Shown one piece after another: positions 26,892 to 36,125 of a stretch of DNA of 64,000 nucleotides. The position numbers and the translations under genes are program-made. Positions within the stretch are counted from its first letter, which is position 1. The number at the start of each line of letters is the position of its first letter. Source of the stretch: Vagococcus allomyrinae (lineage in GTDB: Bacteria; Bacillota; Bacilli; Lactobacillales; Vagococcaceae); NCBI RefSeq assembly GCF_017829975.1, contig NZ_JAEEGA010000001.1, forward strand, positions 62,001 to 126,000. The letters are read 5' to 3'. The notes under the pieces were generated by a model that was not told the DNA's origin, ran no database searches, and saw only the letters and a program-made list of their open reading frames with translations.

Positions 26892-27021
26892 TAGCATAAA
26901 AATTGCACCTGTGAGTTGAATGTGATACGATTTTAATAAACATATTTGTACATATTGTTCATTTGATACTCTTTATGAAATTGATAAAACAATTTAAGGG
27001 AGGTAAATATTAACGAATATC

Positions 27022-27030
27022 GTTCATAAA
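27022..27030 (+). promoter_or_regulatory. GTTCRTAAA motif copy
   Basis: GTTCATAAA lies 36 bp before the TTG start of the next gene. An imperfect partner, GTTCAT...ATGAA, lies at 26957-26979. See the finding on this motif. Confidence 0.45.
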
Positions 27031-27065
27031 CAGGTCATAAAATACGAAAAGTGGAGGATATGGTA

Positions 27066-28646
27066 TTGAAAAAGAAAATGGTTCAAAGAAGTACCAAGTA
27101 TTTGGTGTTAACAACCTTGTTAGCAAGTAATTTATTAGGTTTAAGTGGTGTTGTGGAGGCGGCAGAAGGCGCTGCTGAGACTGGAGCAGTTACGTCGAGA
27201 GCCGTGACTGCTGGTGTGGAGTATGTGGATCAGTATGGGAACGCTTTGGAAATCGCAATTCCTCAAAATTCGCAAGTGACGATTAACGGCAACACGACAT
27301 CAATTACCGTTAAATTTAATGGGCAAACCTATACTTTGACTAAAATTAGATCGTTAACGTTAAAGAATTTAATCGTGACTAATCCTGTTTTGTTTAATTC
27401 GATTCATTATGTCACAAGTCTGACGATTGATCAGGTCAATTTTCAAAAAGGGATGGAATTAAATGGCTCGAGCGGTTTAGAAAATCTAGTAATTAAGGAC
27501 AGCATGTTTGGCGCAAGTAAGTATTCTTTTTCTTTAAATAATGCGTCAAAACTCGTTGACTTTGGCATAACCAATTCGACTTTTACAGGGGATGTGCTAG
27601 TTCAGAATAATAAATTATTAGAAAAAATGGATGTAACGGATTCTCTTATTAAGGGAAACATGAATCATTTTGTGAATAAAAAAGGTTTTTCGGTGGCGTA
27701 TCAAAGCAATCGTTTCGAACGATTTACTGGCATGAAAAAGATTGACAGCGGCAATAAAAGTGCCGATGCGCACTTTTTTATCAATCCAACGACTGACATG
27801 ATTGGAGAGTCTAAATTTGATCCATCGACTGAAGGAACCATTTATTACAGAGAAGTAAATGATCAGGAATTGAGAAAAATGATGATTCCAGCCAATGTTA
27901 ACATTAGTGAGTTTAGTAATTCAGGCAACAAGTTAACGATGCGACTTTCTAACGGCAATGTGACAGTGTTTAATGACCCTCGAGAGTTTTATTTTAGAAA
28001 TGTGGACATCTTGGCGCAAATTTCTTGGGCAAACAAAACGCTTAAGCTGGAGAAGCTAACCTTTGTCAACAGTCGCATGAACTATCTGCAAGTGGTCAAT
28101 AATCCTACCCTGCAATCAGTCGAAATTATGAACTCGGAAGTCTCAAGATTTTATGGGTTTGTGCGTTTTTACGGAAATCCAGCGATGACGCGTTTTATCT
28201 TCCAAGATTCTGTAATTAAGGGGACGGAAGGTAATATGGAAGTTTATAACAATCCGGCGATGACCACATTTAATATGACGAATAGTTATATGTACGGCTT
28301 TTTAAGAACCTATCAATTAGGAGCTGCACCGATGAGTATTAGTAATGGCCAGTTTGACTATTACATTGTGACAGATCAGTTGATGGAAGGAGAGGCAGAG
28401 CCGCAGCCTGTAGGGTATGCACCAGTTATTGATGCTCAGGATCGTTTTCACAATAAAGGTGATTATTTTGATCCGATGGTAGGCGTAACGGCAGTTGATT
28501 TGGAGGATGGCGATCTTACTTCTGAAGTGGTAGCAGATGATAGTCAGCTTAACCCAGATCGAGGAGGTATTTACCCTGTTAGCTATACAGTCGTAGATTC
28601 TGATGGCAATCTCACTACAGTGACAGTTATGGTGACGGTTGGTTAA
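27066..28646 (+). CDS. Secreted two-half repeat protein with DUF5011 domain (paralogue 3)
   Basis: A 526-residue exported protein. TTG 27066 is the start judged by GGAGG 7 nt before it; an in-frame ATG at 27060 is too close to that site. Signal peptide to about VEAAE. The same body as the proteins at 23509 and 25233, but more diverged (YVDQYGNALEIAIP; FERFTGMKKIDSGNKSADAHFFINP; NPTLQSVEIMNSEVSRFYG). It ends in DUF5011 (FHNKGDYFDPMVGVTAVDLEDGDLT...GIYPVSYTVVDSDGN). Between the signal peptide and the first half it has a short Ala/Thr-rich insert. Tandem duplication with the two genes before it is likely. Function unknown. Confidence 0.85.
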   Translation: MKKKMVQRSTKYLVLTTLLASNLLGLSGVVEAAEGAAETGAVTSRAVTAGVEYVDQYGNALEIAIPQNSQVTINGNTTSITVKFNGQTYTLTKIRSLTLKNLIVTNPVLFNSIHYVTSLTIDQVNFQKGMELNGSSGLENLVIKDSMFGASKYSFSLNNASKLVDFGITNSTFTGDVLVQNNKLLEKMDVTDSLIKGNMNHFVNKKGFSVAYQSNRFERFTGMKKIDSGNKSADAHFFINPTTDMIGESKFDPSTEGTIYYREVNDQELRKMMIPANVNISEFSNSGNKLTMRLSNGNVTVFNDPREFYFRNVDILAQISWANKTLKLEKLTFVNSRMNYLQVVNNPTLQSVEIMNSEVSRFYGFVRFYGNPAMTRFIFQDSVIKGTEGNMEVYNNPAMTTFNMTNSYMYGFLRTYQLGAAPMSISNGQFDYYIVTDQLMEGEAEPQPVGYAPVIDAQDRFHNKGDYFDPMVGVTAVDLEDGDLTSEVVADDSQLNPDRGGIYPVSYTVVDSDGNLTTVTVMVTVG

Positions 28647-28654
28647 ATAAAAAA

Positions 28655-28684
28655 GTTGCAGGGCATAAGCCTTGCAACCTTTTT
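28655..28684. terminator. Bidirectional terminator
   Basis: GTTGCAGGGC / GCCTTGCAAC form a 10-bp stem with an ATAA loop, with T-runs on both strands. It serves the surface gene and perhaps convergent fabI. Confidence 0.85.
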
Positions 28685-28691
28685 GTGTAAA

Positions 28692-28714
28692 AATACTTTG
28701 ATTATCAAAGTATT
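28692..28714 (-). terminator. Terminator of fabI
   Basis: AATACTTTGAT and ATCAAAGTATT are perfect inverted repeats around one base. On the minus strand the stem is followed by a T-run just after the fabI stop. Confidence 0.65.
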
Positions 28715-28734
28715 AGGTTAAAAAAAACCAATAA

Positions 28735-29493
28735 TTAAGATAAATGAGTGCCTTTGTCGACGTAAATTAGGTCACCTGTTAAACCAGTTGATAGATCGCT
28801 CATTAAGAAGGCTACGGTGTTGCCGACTTCTTCGATGGTGACTTGTTTGTTGGCAGGCGTCCGTTCAGCAGCTTCATCTAATAAATCTCTAAAGCCTTTA
28901 ATCCCTGATGATGCCAGTGTTTTAATGGCGCCGGATGAAACAGCATTAACGCGAATATCTTGTTTAGCCAGGTCAACAGCTAGGTAACGAACAGCGGCTT
29001 CCAATGAGGCTTTTGCCAGTCCCATAATGTTGTAGTTATTAACGGCACGGCTTGATCCGATATACGTTAATGTTGTAATGCTTCCGCCTTCGTTCATGTA
29101 TTTACGAGCTTCGCGAGCAACCGCGATCAATGAAAATGAACTGACGTCATGAGCAACTTTAAAGCTATCTCTTGGGGCTTCGGTAATTTCGCCTTCAAGG
29201 GCTTCTTTTGGCGCAAAGGCAATTGAATGAACAACGCCATCGATGTTGCCAACTTTAGCATGAATCTCAGCAAAAGTAGTGGCGACTTCCTCATCGTTTG
29301 ACACATCGCATTGAACGGTTAGTTCAGTTGGATCAATTAACTTATCCAATTGTTTTTTGACACGATCGTTTTGATAGGTATAAATAATTTCAGCGCCACA
29401 TTTTTTCATAGCAGTCGCACAGCCCCAGGCAATGCTGGATTTGTTGACAACGCCCATCAAGACGATTTTCTTACCTTTTAATAATGTTTCCAC
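28735..29493 (-). CDS. fabI: Enoyl-[acyl-carrier-protein] reductase (NADH/NADPH)
   Basis: A 252-residue short-chain dehydrogenase-type enzyme that reduces trans-2-enoyl-ACP in the last step of each fatty-acid elongation cycle, and is a target of triclosan-type inhibitors. Diagnostic FabI features are GVVNKSSIAWG near the N-terminus (cofactor loop), QCDVSNDEEV, HSIAFAPKEALEG, and the spaced catalytic Tyr-Lys pair in YNIMGLAK; the length is normal. The GTG at 29493 is preferred, with AAGGAG 10 nt away; the GTG at 29502 touches the ribosome site. It is a single-gene unit, unlike the fab cluster location common in this order. Confidence 0.95.
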   Translation of the reverse strand: METLLKGKKIVLMGVVNKSSIAWGCATAMKKCGAEIIYTYQNDRVKKQLDKLIDPTELTVQCDVSNDEEVATTFAEIHAKVGNIDGVVHSIAFAPKEALEGEITEAPRDSFKVAHDVSSFSLIAVAREARKYMNEGGSITTLTYIGSSRAVNNYNIMGLAKASLEAAVRYLAVDLAKQDIRVNAVSSGAIKTLASSGIKGFRDLLDEAAERTPANKQVTIEEVGNTVAFLMSDLSTGLTGDLIYVDKGTHLS

Positions 29494-29583
29494 GTATATC
29501 ACGCTCCTTAAATGTAAAGCTACCTTCTATTATACCTTGTGAAAGCCGATTTTAGAAGAAAAAGCGACTAAGACAAGGAAAAA

Positions 29584-29611
29584 AGATTGTAAAAGGTGAC
29601 TTTCACAATCT
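29584..29611 (-). terminator. Terminator of the ABC ATPase gene
   Basis: On the minus strand AGATTGTGAAAG / CTTTTACAATCT with a TCAC loop precedes a T-run, 10 bp after the stop codon. Confidence 0.8.
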
Positions 29612-29620
29612 AAAAGAGGG

Positions 29621-30397
29621 CTAATTAGGGACGACGGTGACTCGATTATCCGCCATGGGGATTAATTTAACGGGTTTATCGTAAAAGCGTTCCAGCTGTG
29701 TCTTTGTTAACAAATCTGTTGTTTTCCCCTGATCAAAAATCTTACCTTCTTTTAACAGAATTAAATTATCAAAGCAAGGGAGCAGTTCTTCTGTGTAGTG
29801 AGTGACAAATAATAAATTAGGAGCATCTGGTGTGTTGGCAATCGAGTGAATCCGCTCCAGAAGCTGTTCCCGGGCAAAAAGATCTAAACCGTTACAAGGT
29901 TCATCAAGGATCAGCAATGGCGGTTTTGCCATAAGCGCGCGAGCAATCAATGTAATTTGCCGTTGTCCTTGAGACATGACATCAAAGGTTTTGCCGATTA
30001 GCTGACTACCTCCACAAGCTGTCAGAAGTTCGCGGGCTTCCGCTTGTTCTTCGAGGGAGACGATCTGGTGAATGCCAATAGTGGCAAATTTACCGCTTAA
30101 GACAATGTCTTCCGCTAAAAAGTGCCCTTTCATCTGATAGCTCAGAGCAGAGCTAACCCAACCGATTTGTTTACGCAAATCAGGAATCGACGTTTGACCA
30201 AATCGTTCTCCGAGAACGGTCAGGTTACCTTTGGTGGGCCAAAGGTAACCAGTGATCAACTGCAACAAGGTTGTTTTTCCAGAACCATTTAACCCTAAAA
30301 TGGCCCAGTTTTCTTTGGGGGCAACCTGCCAGTTAATGCTGTCTAAGATGGTATTGTGACCTTCTCGAATAAATGAAACGTCTTCAAATTTAATCAA
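29621..30397 (-). CDS. ABC transporter ATP-binding protein, YlmA-like
   Basis: A 258-residue ATPase. The TTG start at 30397 follows GGAGGAG by 6 nt. Walker A GLNGSGKTT, Q-loop near VSSALSYQMKG, signature-like MSQGQRQ (the usual LSGGQ is altered), Walker B LLILDEP and the H-loop in FVTHYTEE are all present. The overall sequence fits stand-alone ATPases of the YlmA type, which have no permease next to them. None is encoded here, so the partner and substrate are unknown. It lies divergent from WxL cluster I. Confidence 0.85.
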   Translation of the reverse strand: MIKFEDVSFIREGHNTILDSINWQVAPKENWAILGLNGSGKTTLLQLITGYLWPTKGNLTVLGERFGQTSIPDLRKQIGWVSSALSYQMKGHFLAEDIVLSGKFATIGIHQIVSLEEQAEARELLTACGGSQLIGKTFDVMSQGQRQITLIARALMAKPPLLILDEPCNGLDLFAREQLLERIHSIANTPDAPNLLFVTHYTEELLPCFDNLILLKEGKIFDQGKTTDLLTKTQLERFYDKPVKLIPMADNRVTVVPN

Positions 30398-30736
30398 ATA
30401 TGACTCCTCCTTTATTTCCTGATATCCCTATGAGTTACGGAACTTATCTTATTAATAATGCTACCATTAGTCAGATTGAATGTAAATAAGAGAGAAGGAC
30501 TATTATATAGAAGGAAAGAGATAATATCAAGGAAGAGTTATACTATATGAACAGAGACTGTCACCAAGTGAAAGCATTTTAGACTTCGTTTCAGCTTTTG
30601 ACACTCACTTCTTTAAGTATTTAGAGTCTTATTTTTAGTTGATATTAGTCTTTTAAAAATTAAATAACAAAAAAACGTCAAATAAAGCGAATATAAAAGG
30701 AACGTTTTGAAGAATATTTTTCATATTACAGCAACC

Positions 30737-30759
30737 GTTCATTTAATATTTTTATGAAC
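30737..30759. promoter_or_regulatory. Palindromic form of the GTTCRTAAA motif
   Basis: GTTCAT, 11 nt, ATGAAC: the right arm, read on the minus strand, is exactly GTTCATAAA. The arrangement as two inverted half-sites is what a dimeric DNA-binding protein would need. Confidence 0.45.
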
Positions 30760-30992
30760 AGATTCGTTAGTTGTGTATTTTTAATGAATGATAATCATTG
30801 ATGTAGTTTTTTTTTGCTTTATAGGTATAAAATCGTTATCTTTTTAATCGATAATACCTACATTTATGAATTTAAAATATGTTAATTTGTGTTATTTTAA
30901 TTTTATTCAATAATGGTTAGTTTTATTGTATACGAAAAGCTTGTCAAGAAAAACAGTTTATTAAATGCACAATAATAATATATTAATAACCA

Positions 30993-31022
30993 TTGACCAA
31001 ATATATCTAAAGCGTGTATACT
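30993..31022 (+). promoter_or_regulatory. Promoter of WxL cluster I
   Basis: TTGACC, an 18-bp spacer and TATACT. It would start transcription near 31029 and give a leader of about 420 nt. Confidence 0.5.
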
Positions 31023-31166
31023 AGGTTTTGTGCTAGAGCGATCCCTACGAAATTGTAATTGATCGTTATTTTGAATTTTGATAAATCGCTAATTTTTTAA
31101 CGTTAGTTTTGTTATTGAATTAATCTTGGTCCTTTGCTTTTGAAAGGATTTTGTTTTTAGGTGAGT

Positions 31167-31175
31167 GTTCGTAAA
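31167..31175 (+). promoter_or_regulatory. GTTCRTAAA motif copy
   Basis: An exact GTTCGTAAA in the long leader of WxL cluster I. Confidence 0.4.
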
Positions 31176-31261
31176 ACATTAGATAAGAGTGGCGATTTGT
31201 TAATTGATCAAAGGAAGCACGTCAAGGCTGGTAAGTATCCGGCTATATTTTTTAACTCTTC

Positions 31262-31286
31262 GTTCATAAAAGAAAAGAATACGAAC
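31262..31286. promoter_or_regulatory. GTTCRTAAA copy with inverted partner
   Basis: GTTCATAAA at 31262-31270 is followed by TACGAAC at 31280-31286, a second half-site in inverted orientation, 164 bp before the first cluster I start codon. Confidence 0.45.
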
Positions 31287-31449
31287 TGAAGAAGTATGTT
31301 TGTTTTTAACCTAAGAGTGCCACAGTTATTGGGGAAATAGAACAGTTACACTCTTATGTTAGAAAGGTTTGCTACCTTCAAATAGTTTAGTGATGTTTTT
31401 TTGAACGATCTGAGGGAGGAATTTAAATAAAAAAGAGAGGAGGGAAAAG

Positions 31450-34059
31450 ATGACGAACGGAAAATTACGAGGAACTAAGTGTATAAATAAAAAAACACTT
31501 AGTATGTTAATTCTAGCTATGTTAATCGGTTCTCAGGTGAAAGGATTTGCTGCAACAGTAGACGATGATGCAAAGGAATCGAATCAAACTGAAATTGTTG
31601 ACGATCGTAAGGTCGAAGCTCGTGATGTACGTGGAATTGAAACGAGAGAAGTTTCCAATTGGAATGACTTTCGGTTGGCTTATAGAGATGCTACAGTCAG
31701 TAAAATTGTTTTGACAGATGATATTATCAGAAAAACAACAGATACTACTTTAACAGGGACAGGGAATAACCTGACAAGAAGCTTGGAAATAAGTGGTGTT
31801 AAAGATCCGAATGGCCAAACAGATGATGAAAAATACTATAAATTAGCCTTGTCCAATACGTCCTTAGGAATTGCAGCTCCAACGGTATTCGGTAGTGAGA
31901 TTCATATTCATGACATCATCCTGTCTAATGCTCAGGGAGGAACCTACAGTGAATCGATTATTGATGGAGGCGGTTCATATGGAACTGTTCCCCATGCTTG
32001 GAAGTATCGTCTAGGAAATATTGTTGTGCCTGATGTAGATGTGAATGGTAATCAGACTCGTCGGGTGGCGAGAGCCAGTCGGGCTGAAGTCAGGCTGTAT
32101 GGTGATGTAAGTTTAACAACCACAGGTGAGAATTTCTATATTGGTAGTGTCATAGTTGAACCTGATGCCCATTATATTGGTGAAAACACTCAGTATAACT
32201 GGTCGACGGTCTGGTATGAACGAACTCAACAAGTAGGCGATACTGGTTATGCTGGTGAGTTTAACATTGGTGAAAATGCTCGGGTTGATTTACGTAAGCG
32301 GAACGGTACAGGGAGTGCTTATCCAGCGATTTACCACTACTATAAGAGCATCACAGTGGGGAAAAATGCTGTTTACAATGCGAAAATGCCAGGTAACGCG
32401 GTAGCGTTTGGGACAGTTGCCAATCAGACCTTTAACGCTAAAGAAGGATCAGTGGTTAACTTAACAAGTAGTGCAAACAATGCTGTAGTTGCTACAACTG
32501 GAACAGGGCTGATTGCTGCTTCAGGAGCACGAATGACGATTGAGCCGGGCGCTCGCTTTTATGTAATTGGACCGAATCCAGGTGCATTAGTCGATTTTTC
32601 ATCTGGTTCAAACAATCGCTTGATTCTGGATCAGCCAGCTCAATATGATATTCGAAATTTAGGAACCAATAACACGACATCACGGGCTTTTCTTTCAGCG
32701 GGCAATGGTAATGCGACAAATAGTACTTCCAACGCTTTGGAAATATTAAATTCTGATATTGACTTATGGAAAATGCCGTCAGATGTTTTAGGGCCATCAG
32801 ATAGTACCTATGCAGCGATTGAAAACTTTTTGACTCGCGGTGCTAATACTGCTGCTTATCTCAATGTTTCATCGAGTGTGGACTCTTTAACCACGGATTA
32901 TAAATCTGGTTTAGGAAATTTCCGAAGAATCTCGGGGATGAACCAAAAACCTGTTATTGAGTGGGGCACGGTTACGGATGCTGACAAGCAGATTAAGCGA
33001 ATTGGTCGAGTGAAAATAGGAGAAGTTCCTGATAATGAAGGTTTAAGACCTGATGGCACAATCAATTATATTTCGGTTTACGCCTCGCTTAATCAAGCGA
33101 CTGTCGAACTAACAGACGGGCATACTGGTGAAAAGCGGACAGTTTCGACTGATGCTAATGGCTATATCAATTACGATGTCGCTGATTTCTATCCAGCTGG
33201 TACGAAAATCTCGGGAGTAGCTAAGCGTGGTGCCTATGTCAGTGAAGAAGTGACAGACATTACGGTTATCGATATCACCCCACCAGAACCAGCTAATGTT
33301 GATAATGAAGAACGGGTTAGTCCAATTTCTAAAGAATTATCAGGGTCAGGGGAAGTCAATGCTAATGTGACCTTTAGTTTAAATAACATCCCTCAACCTG
33401 GGTTATCAACGGTTGTTGACAATCAAGGGAAATGGAAAATAACTCTTCCAGATGGCTTGTTGAAACAAGATGACAAATTGCAAATCTTTTTGCAAGATAG
33501 AGCCGGCAAAGCGAGTATAACAAACCCTCCAATAACCAACAGTGATATTGGGAATATCAATCCAGTGACAGATCTTGTTTACAGCGATGCCACTTTTAAA
33601 GCTGGTAAAATAGTGACCGTCAATGGAATATTAACCTTAACCTCGGCACCAGCTAATATTTCTTTTGGATCGGTGAGTGTTCTAGATTTTATGCAACCAA
33701 TTGGTGCGGATAATGGTGATATTGATACGGAGCTGATCGTAGAAGATACTCGTGGTGCCCGCGATAAGTGGGATGTGACGGCTCAAGTAGTGGAAGAGAT
33801 GACCAATGATGGTGATCAACTAATTGGTGCTATGAAGTACTACTATAATAACGAATTGTTAACTTTAACAAGTAGCCCACAAACGATTTATCAAAACGGC
33901 GCGAATGATCCTAAATTAACTTACAACATTACAGATGGTTGGGGTAAAGGGAACGATCAAAATGGCTTAAAATTCCAGGCAAAAGGTGATGTTGTTCCTA
34001 AAACCAGCGGAAGCTATACGGGAACGATTAAGTGGACTTTGCGCGATACGATTGAATAA
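31450..34059 (+). CDS. WxL protein with pectate-lyase-like beta-helix and Ig-like domains
   Basis: An 869-residue secreted protein; GAGGAGGG lies before ATG 31450. It has a signal peptide to about residue 36 and an acidic linker. A pectate-lyase-like adhesive region follows (about 60-480: EVSNWNDFRLAYRDATVSKIVLTDDI, IHIHDIILSNAQGG, long runs of short beta rungs). Two Ig-like modules come next (about 510-720). The C-terminal WxL domain (about 730-869) has ITFGSV-like SFGSVSVLDF, EDTRGARDKWDV (W-D-V in place of the first W-x-L) and final KWTLRDTIE. WxL domains hold such adhesins on the peptidoglycan. It is the first gene of cluster I. Confidence 0.9.
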   Translation: MTNGKLRGTKCINKKTLSMLILAMLIGSQVKGFAATVDDDAKESNQTEIVDDRKVEARDVRGIETREVSNWNDFRLAYRDATVSKIVLTDDIIRKTTDTTLTGTGNNLTRSLEISGVKDPNGQTDDEKYYKLALSNTSLGIAAPTVFGSEIHIHDIILSNAQGGTYSESIIDGGGSYGTVPHAWKYRLGNIVVPDVDVNGNQTRRVARASRAEVRLYGDVSLTTTGENFYIGSVIVEPDAHYIGENTQYNWSTVWYERTQQVGDTGYAGEFNIGENARVDLRKRNGTGSAYPAIYHYYKSITVGKNAVYNAKMPGNAVAFGTVANQTFNAKEGSVVNLTSSANNAVVATTGTGLIAASGARMTIEPGARFYVIGPNPGALVDFSSGSNNRLILDQPAQYDIRNLGTNNTTSRAFLSAGNGNATNSTSNALEILNSDIDLWKMPSDVLGPSDSTYAAIENFLTRGANTAAYLNVSSSVDSLTTDYKSGLGNFRRISGMNQKPVIEWGTVTDADKQIKRIGRVKIGEVPDNEGLRPDGTINYISVYASLNQATVELTDGHTGEKRTVSTDANGYINYDVADFYPAGTKISGVAKRGAYVSEEVTDITVIDITPPEPANVDNEERVSPISKELSGSGEVNANVTFSLNNIPQPGLSTVVDNQGKWKITLPDGLLKQDDKLQIFLQDRAGKASITNPPITNSDIGNINPVTDLVYSDATFKAGKIVTVNGILTLTSAPANISFGSVSVLDFMQPIGADNGDIDTELIVEDTRGARDKWDVTAQVVEEMTNDGDQLIGAMKYYYNNELLTLTSSPQTIYQNGANDPKLTYNITDGWGKGNDQNGLKFQAKGDVVPKTSGSYTGTIKWTLRDTIE

Positions 34060-34075
34060 GGAAAGGATGAGATCA

Positions 34076-34399
34076 ATGAGCAGAAACAGAGTTAAAGTAA
34101 TGTTGAGTGTGGCCCTTGTTTTATTCATGACTTTTCCGTCAATCGTTCGTGCAGGTAGTGCTGGCAATTCTGGTGAAGTGGAGTTTTATTACGAAGACAG
34201 CAGTCTTCCTGCGACATCTGATTCTAAAGCACCTGTTCCAACACCGACGACGCCAAGTAAAACACCGTCAAAAATCCTGAGCTTACCTCAAACTGGTGAA
34301 AAAAACAGTTCCTATTATCTGATTGGGATAGTCATTTTATTGGCTGGGATCTGGGGCTGGCAACGGCAAGCGAAAAAGAGAGGGGTTGATCATGATTAA
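34076..34399 (+). CDS. Small LPxTG-anchored protein of WxL cluster
   Basis: A 107-residue protein. ATG 34076 follows AAAGGA at 8 nt; an in-frame ATG at 34067 overlaps the ribosome site. It has a signal peptide (about 1-27), a short acidic stretch (GEVEFYYEDSSLP), a Pro/Thr/Ser spacer, then LPQTGE, a hydrophobic segment and a basic tail: a full sortase signal. WxL operons typically carry one such miniature wall-anchored protein. Its exact role is not established. The stop codon overlaps the next gene's start by 8 nt. A counterpart is at 48900. Confidence 0.9.
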   Translation: MSRNRVKVMLSVALVLFMTFPSIVRAGSAGNSGEVEFYYEDSSLPATSDSKAPVPTPTTPSKTPSKILSLPQTGEKNSSYYLIGIVILLAGIWGWQRQAKKRGVDHD

Positions 34400-35174
34400 A
34401 CGCACCTCTTTTGTGCTAATAATGCTCCTTGCGATAAATGCTTCACTAATGGTGGAAGCGGCGGATGATTTAACTGGAAAAGGAACGGTTACCTTTCAAT
34501 CCAGTGATCAGGAGACACCGCCAGTTGACCCTGAAAACCCAGGAGAAGTAGTGGATCCAGGACCGATTGTTAAAACCGATGGGCCGCTACGCTTGGATTT
34601 AATCCCAAGATTCACCTTTGGGGCTCAGGCGATTTCTAAAAGTGACCAAACCTATTTGGCTGATGCTCAATTATTTCACAGCGATACACCGGCACGAGCG
34701 AATTATGTTCAAGTGACGGATAATCGTGGCACGGTGGCAGGTTGGGAGTTAACGGTTAAACAAGAAACGCAGTTTTCAAACAGTACGACTAAGAATAACG
34801 AATTAAAAGGAGCCGTCCTGTCCTTAGACAAGCAGTGGGCAAATTCCACTATGGGTCAGCAATTTCAACCGACGATTATGAAGGATGCCATTGAGATTAA
34901 CCAAATTGGCGCTTCGTATCCGATTGCGACTGCCGAACGGGGCAAAGGCAATGGTACTTGGGTGATCCAGTTTGGTTCATCAGGTGAAGTAGCAGGCAAT
35001 GATAAGACTCTTAAGCCAATGCTTAACGCAGATGGGTCAGCCATCATCGACCCACTGACCAAGAAACCTATGTTTAAAAATGAAGCAATCTCATTGTTCG
35101 TGCCGGGAAAAACATTAAAAGATCCGGTTAAATATACTACGGTGTTAACTTGGACGATAGCCGAGTTGTCATAG
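34392..35174 (+). CDS. WxL-domain cell-surface protein
   Basis: A 260-residue exported protein; ATG 34392 is inside the end of the previous gene, with GAGGGG upstream, so the two are translationally coupled. It has a signal peptide (about 1-24), GKGTVTFQSSD, a Pro/Glu linker (DPENPGEVVDPG), and the WxL domain: PLRLDLIPRFTFGAQ, QVTDNRG, GWELTV, and a terminal WTIAEL where W-x-L has become W-x-I. Wall-binding coat protein, presumed to interact with the DUF916 proteins downstream. Confidence 0.9.
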   Translation: MIKRTSFVLIMLLAINASLMVEAADDLTGKGTVTFQSSDQETPPVDPENPGEVVDPGPIVKTDGPLRLDLIPRFTFGAQAISKSDQTYLADAQLFHSDTPARANYVQVTDNRGTVAGWELTVKQETQFSNSTTKNNELKGAVLSLDKQWANSTMGQQFQPTIMKDAIEINQIGASYPIATAERGKGNGTWVIQFGSSGEVAGNDKTLKPMLNADGSAIIDPLTKKPMFKNEAISLFVPGKTLKDPVKYTTVLTWTIAELS

Positions 35175-35230
35175 CATTACCAAGCAGTACAAAACTAAAA
35201 TATGGGAAACCCCTAGGAGGAAATATTATT

Positions 35231-35971
35231 ATGAAATTACAAAAATTAGCAGGTTCAGTATTATTAGCGTCATTAGCATTAGGAATGGTAGCACCACAAG
35301 CATTTGCAGCAGGTGAAAACTTAACAGGTAAAGGTACTGTTAAATTCTTGGAAGATAAAACCATTACAGGTCCAACAGATCCAGAAGATCCAGGTAAAGA
35401 AGTAACAGTAGACCCAGGTGAAGGGACTGAACAAACAGAACAAGGACCTTTGTCAGTTGACTTCGTATCAGTACTTAAATTTGGTGAACAAACTTTAACC
35501 CCTTCAGCGAATGCAGGTGTTTATGAAGCAAAACCAACAACAGTTAAAAAAGATGGCGTTGATACAGAACGTGGAAACTATGTTCAAGTGACAGACAAAC
35601 GGACTGGGGCAGCTAAACAAGGTTGGAAATTATCTGCAGCCATGACAAAGAAATTTACAAGTGAAACAACTCAAGACGAAATTGGCGGCGCAACGATTTC
35701 ATTTGCGAATCCTTTCGTGAATTCAACACAAACCGATAAAGGTGATATTGTTGCAAATGCGACAGTTTTATTAGAGTCTGATGGTTCATCTGCACCAGTT
35801 GCCAATGCAGCAGCCGGCAAAGGTTGGGGAACATATACAGTTGAATACGGTACTTCAACAGATGCTAACATGGATAAATCAGTTATTTTAACAGTGCCAG
35901 CGTCTACACCACTTTCAGTTAATGAAGAGTACACTGCAGACATCACATGGACTATTGCTAATTTAGATTAA
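35231..35971 (+). CDS. WxL-domain cell-surface protein
   Basis: A 246-residue exported protein. CTAGGAGG lies before ATG 35231; an in-frame start 81 nt upstream would overlap the previous gene and spoil the signal peptide. Signal peptide to AFAAG, then LTGKGTVKFLED, a Pro/Asp/Glu linker, and the WxL domain (SVDFVSVLKFGEQ, QVTDKRTG, GWKLSA, terminal TWTIANLD). It closely resembles the preceding gene in layout. The codon pattern is highly uniform (many -A and -T ending codons such as GCA, GTA, TTA), often a sign of a strongly expressed gene. Last WxL gene of cluster I. Confidence 0.9.
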   Translation: MKLQKLAGSVLLASLALGMVAPQAFAAGENLTGKGTVKFLEDKTITGPTDPEDPGKEVTVDPGEGTEQTEQGPLSVDFVSVLKFGEQTLTPSANAGVYEAKPTTVKKDGVDTERGNYVQVTDKRTGAAKQGWKLSAAMTKKFTSETTQDEIGGATISFANPFVNSTQTDKGDIVANATVLLESDGSSAPVANAAAGKGWGTYTVEYGTSTDANMDKSVILTVPASTPLSVNEEYTADITWTIANLD

Positions 35972-36092
35972 ACAGATTATAATGAATACAAACTGTTCAT
36001 TAAATCTTGTTAAATCGTTCGAAAATCATTAATTCCGAACCGTCTAAAAATGCTTTTGTTGTAAGGGAGTAGCATTTAAAGATTTGATAGTT

Positions 36093-36101
36093 GTTCGTAA
36101 A
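36093..36101 (+). promoter_or_regulatory. GTTCRTAAA motif copy
   Basis: An exact GTTCGTAAA between the WxL gene and the DUF916 operon. Two looser copies (GTTCATTAAAT, GTTCGAAAAT) lie at 35995 and 36016. Confidence 0.4.
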
Positions 36102-36125
36102 ATAAATGATGGCGAATTAGAATAA

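Larger units (their letters stand above)
30398..31449. other. 1.05-kb AT-rich divergent regulatory region
   Basis: No gene found. It holds the inverted motif GTTCAT/ATGAAC (30737-30759), a promoter (30993-31022), and two further GTTCRTAAA copies (31167, 31262). The leader of the first WxL cluster gene would be over 400 nt, unusually long, and could carry regulatory RNA structure. Confidence 0.6.

Noticed and set aside
27014-31286. Competence (ComX/SigX) CIN boxes
   Set aside because: TACGAA strings occur near the GTTCRTAAA motif but the full TACGAATA box is not present at a promoter position, and the genes are not competence genes.
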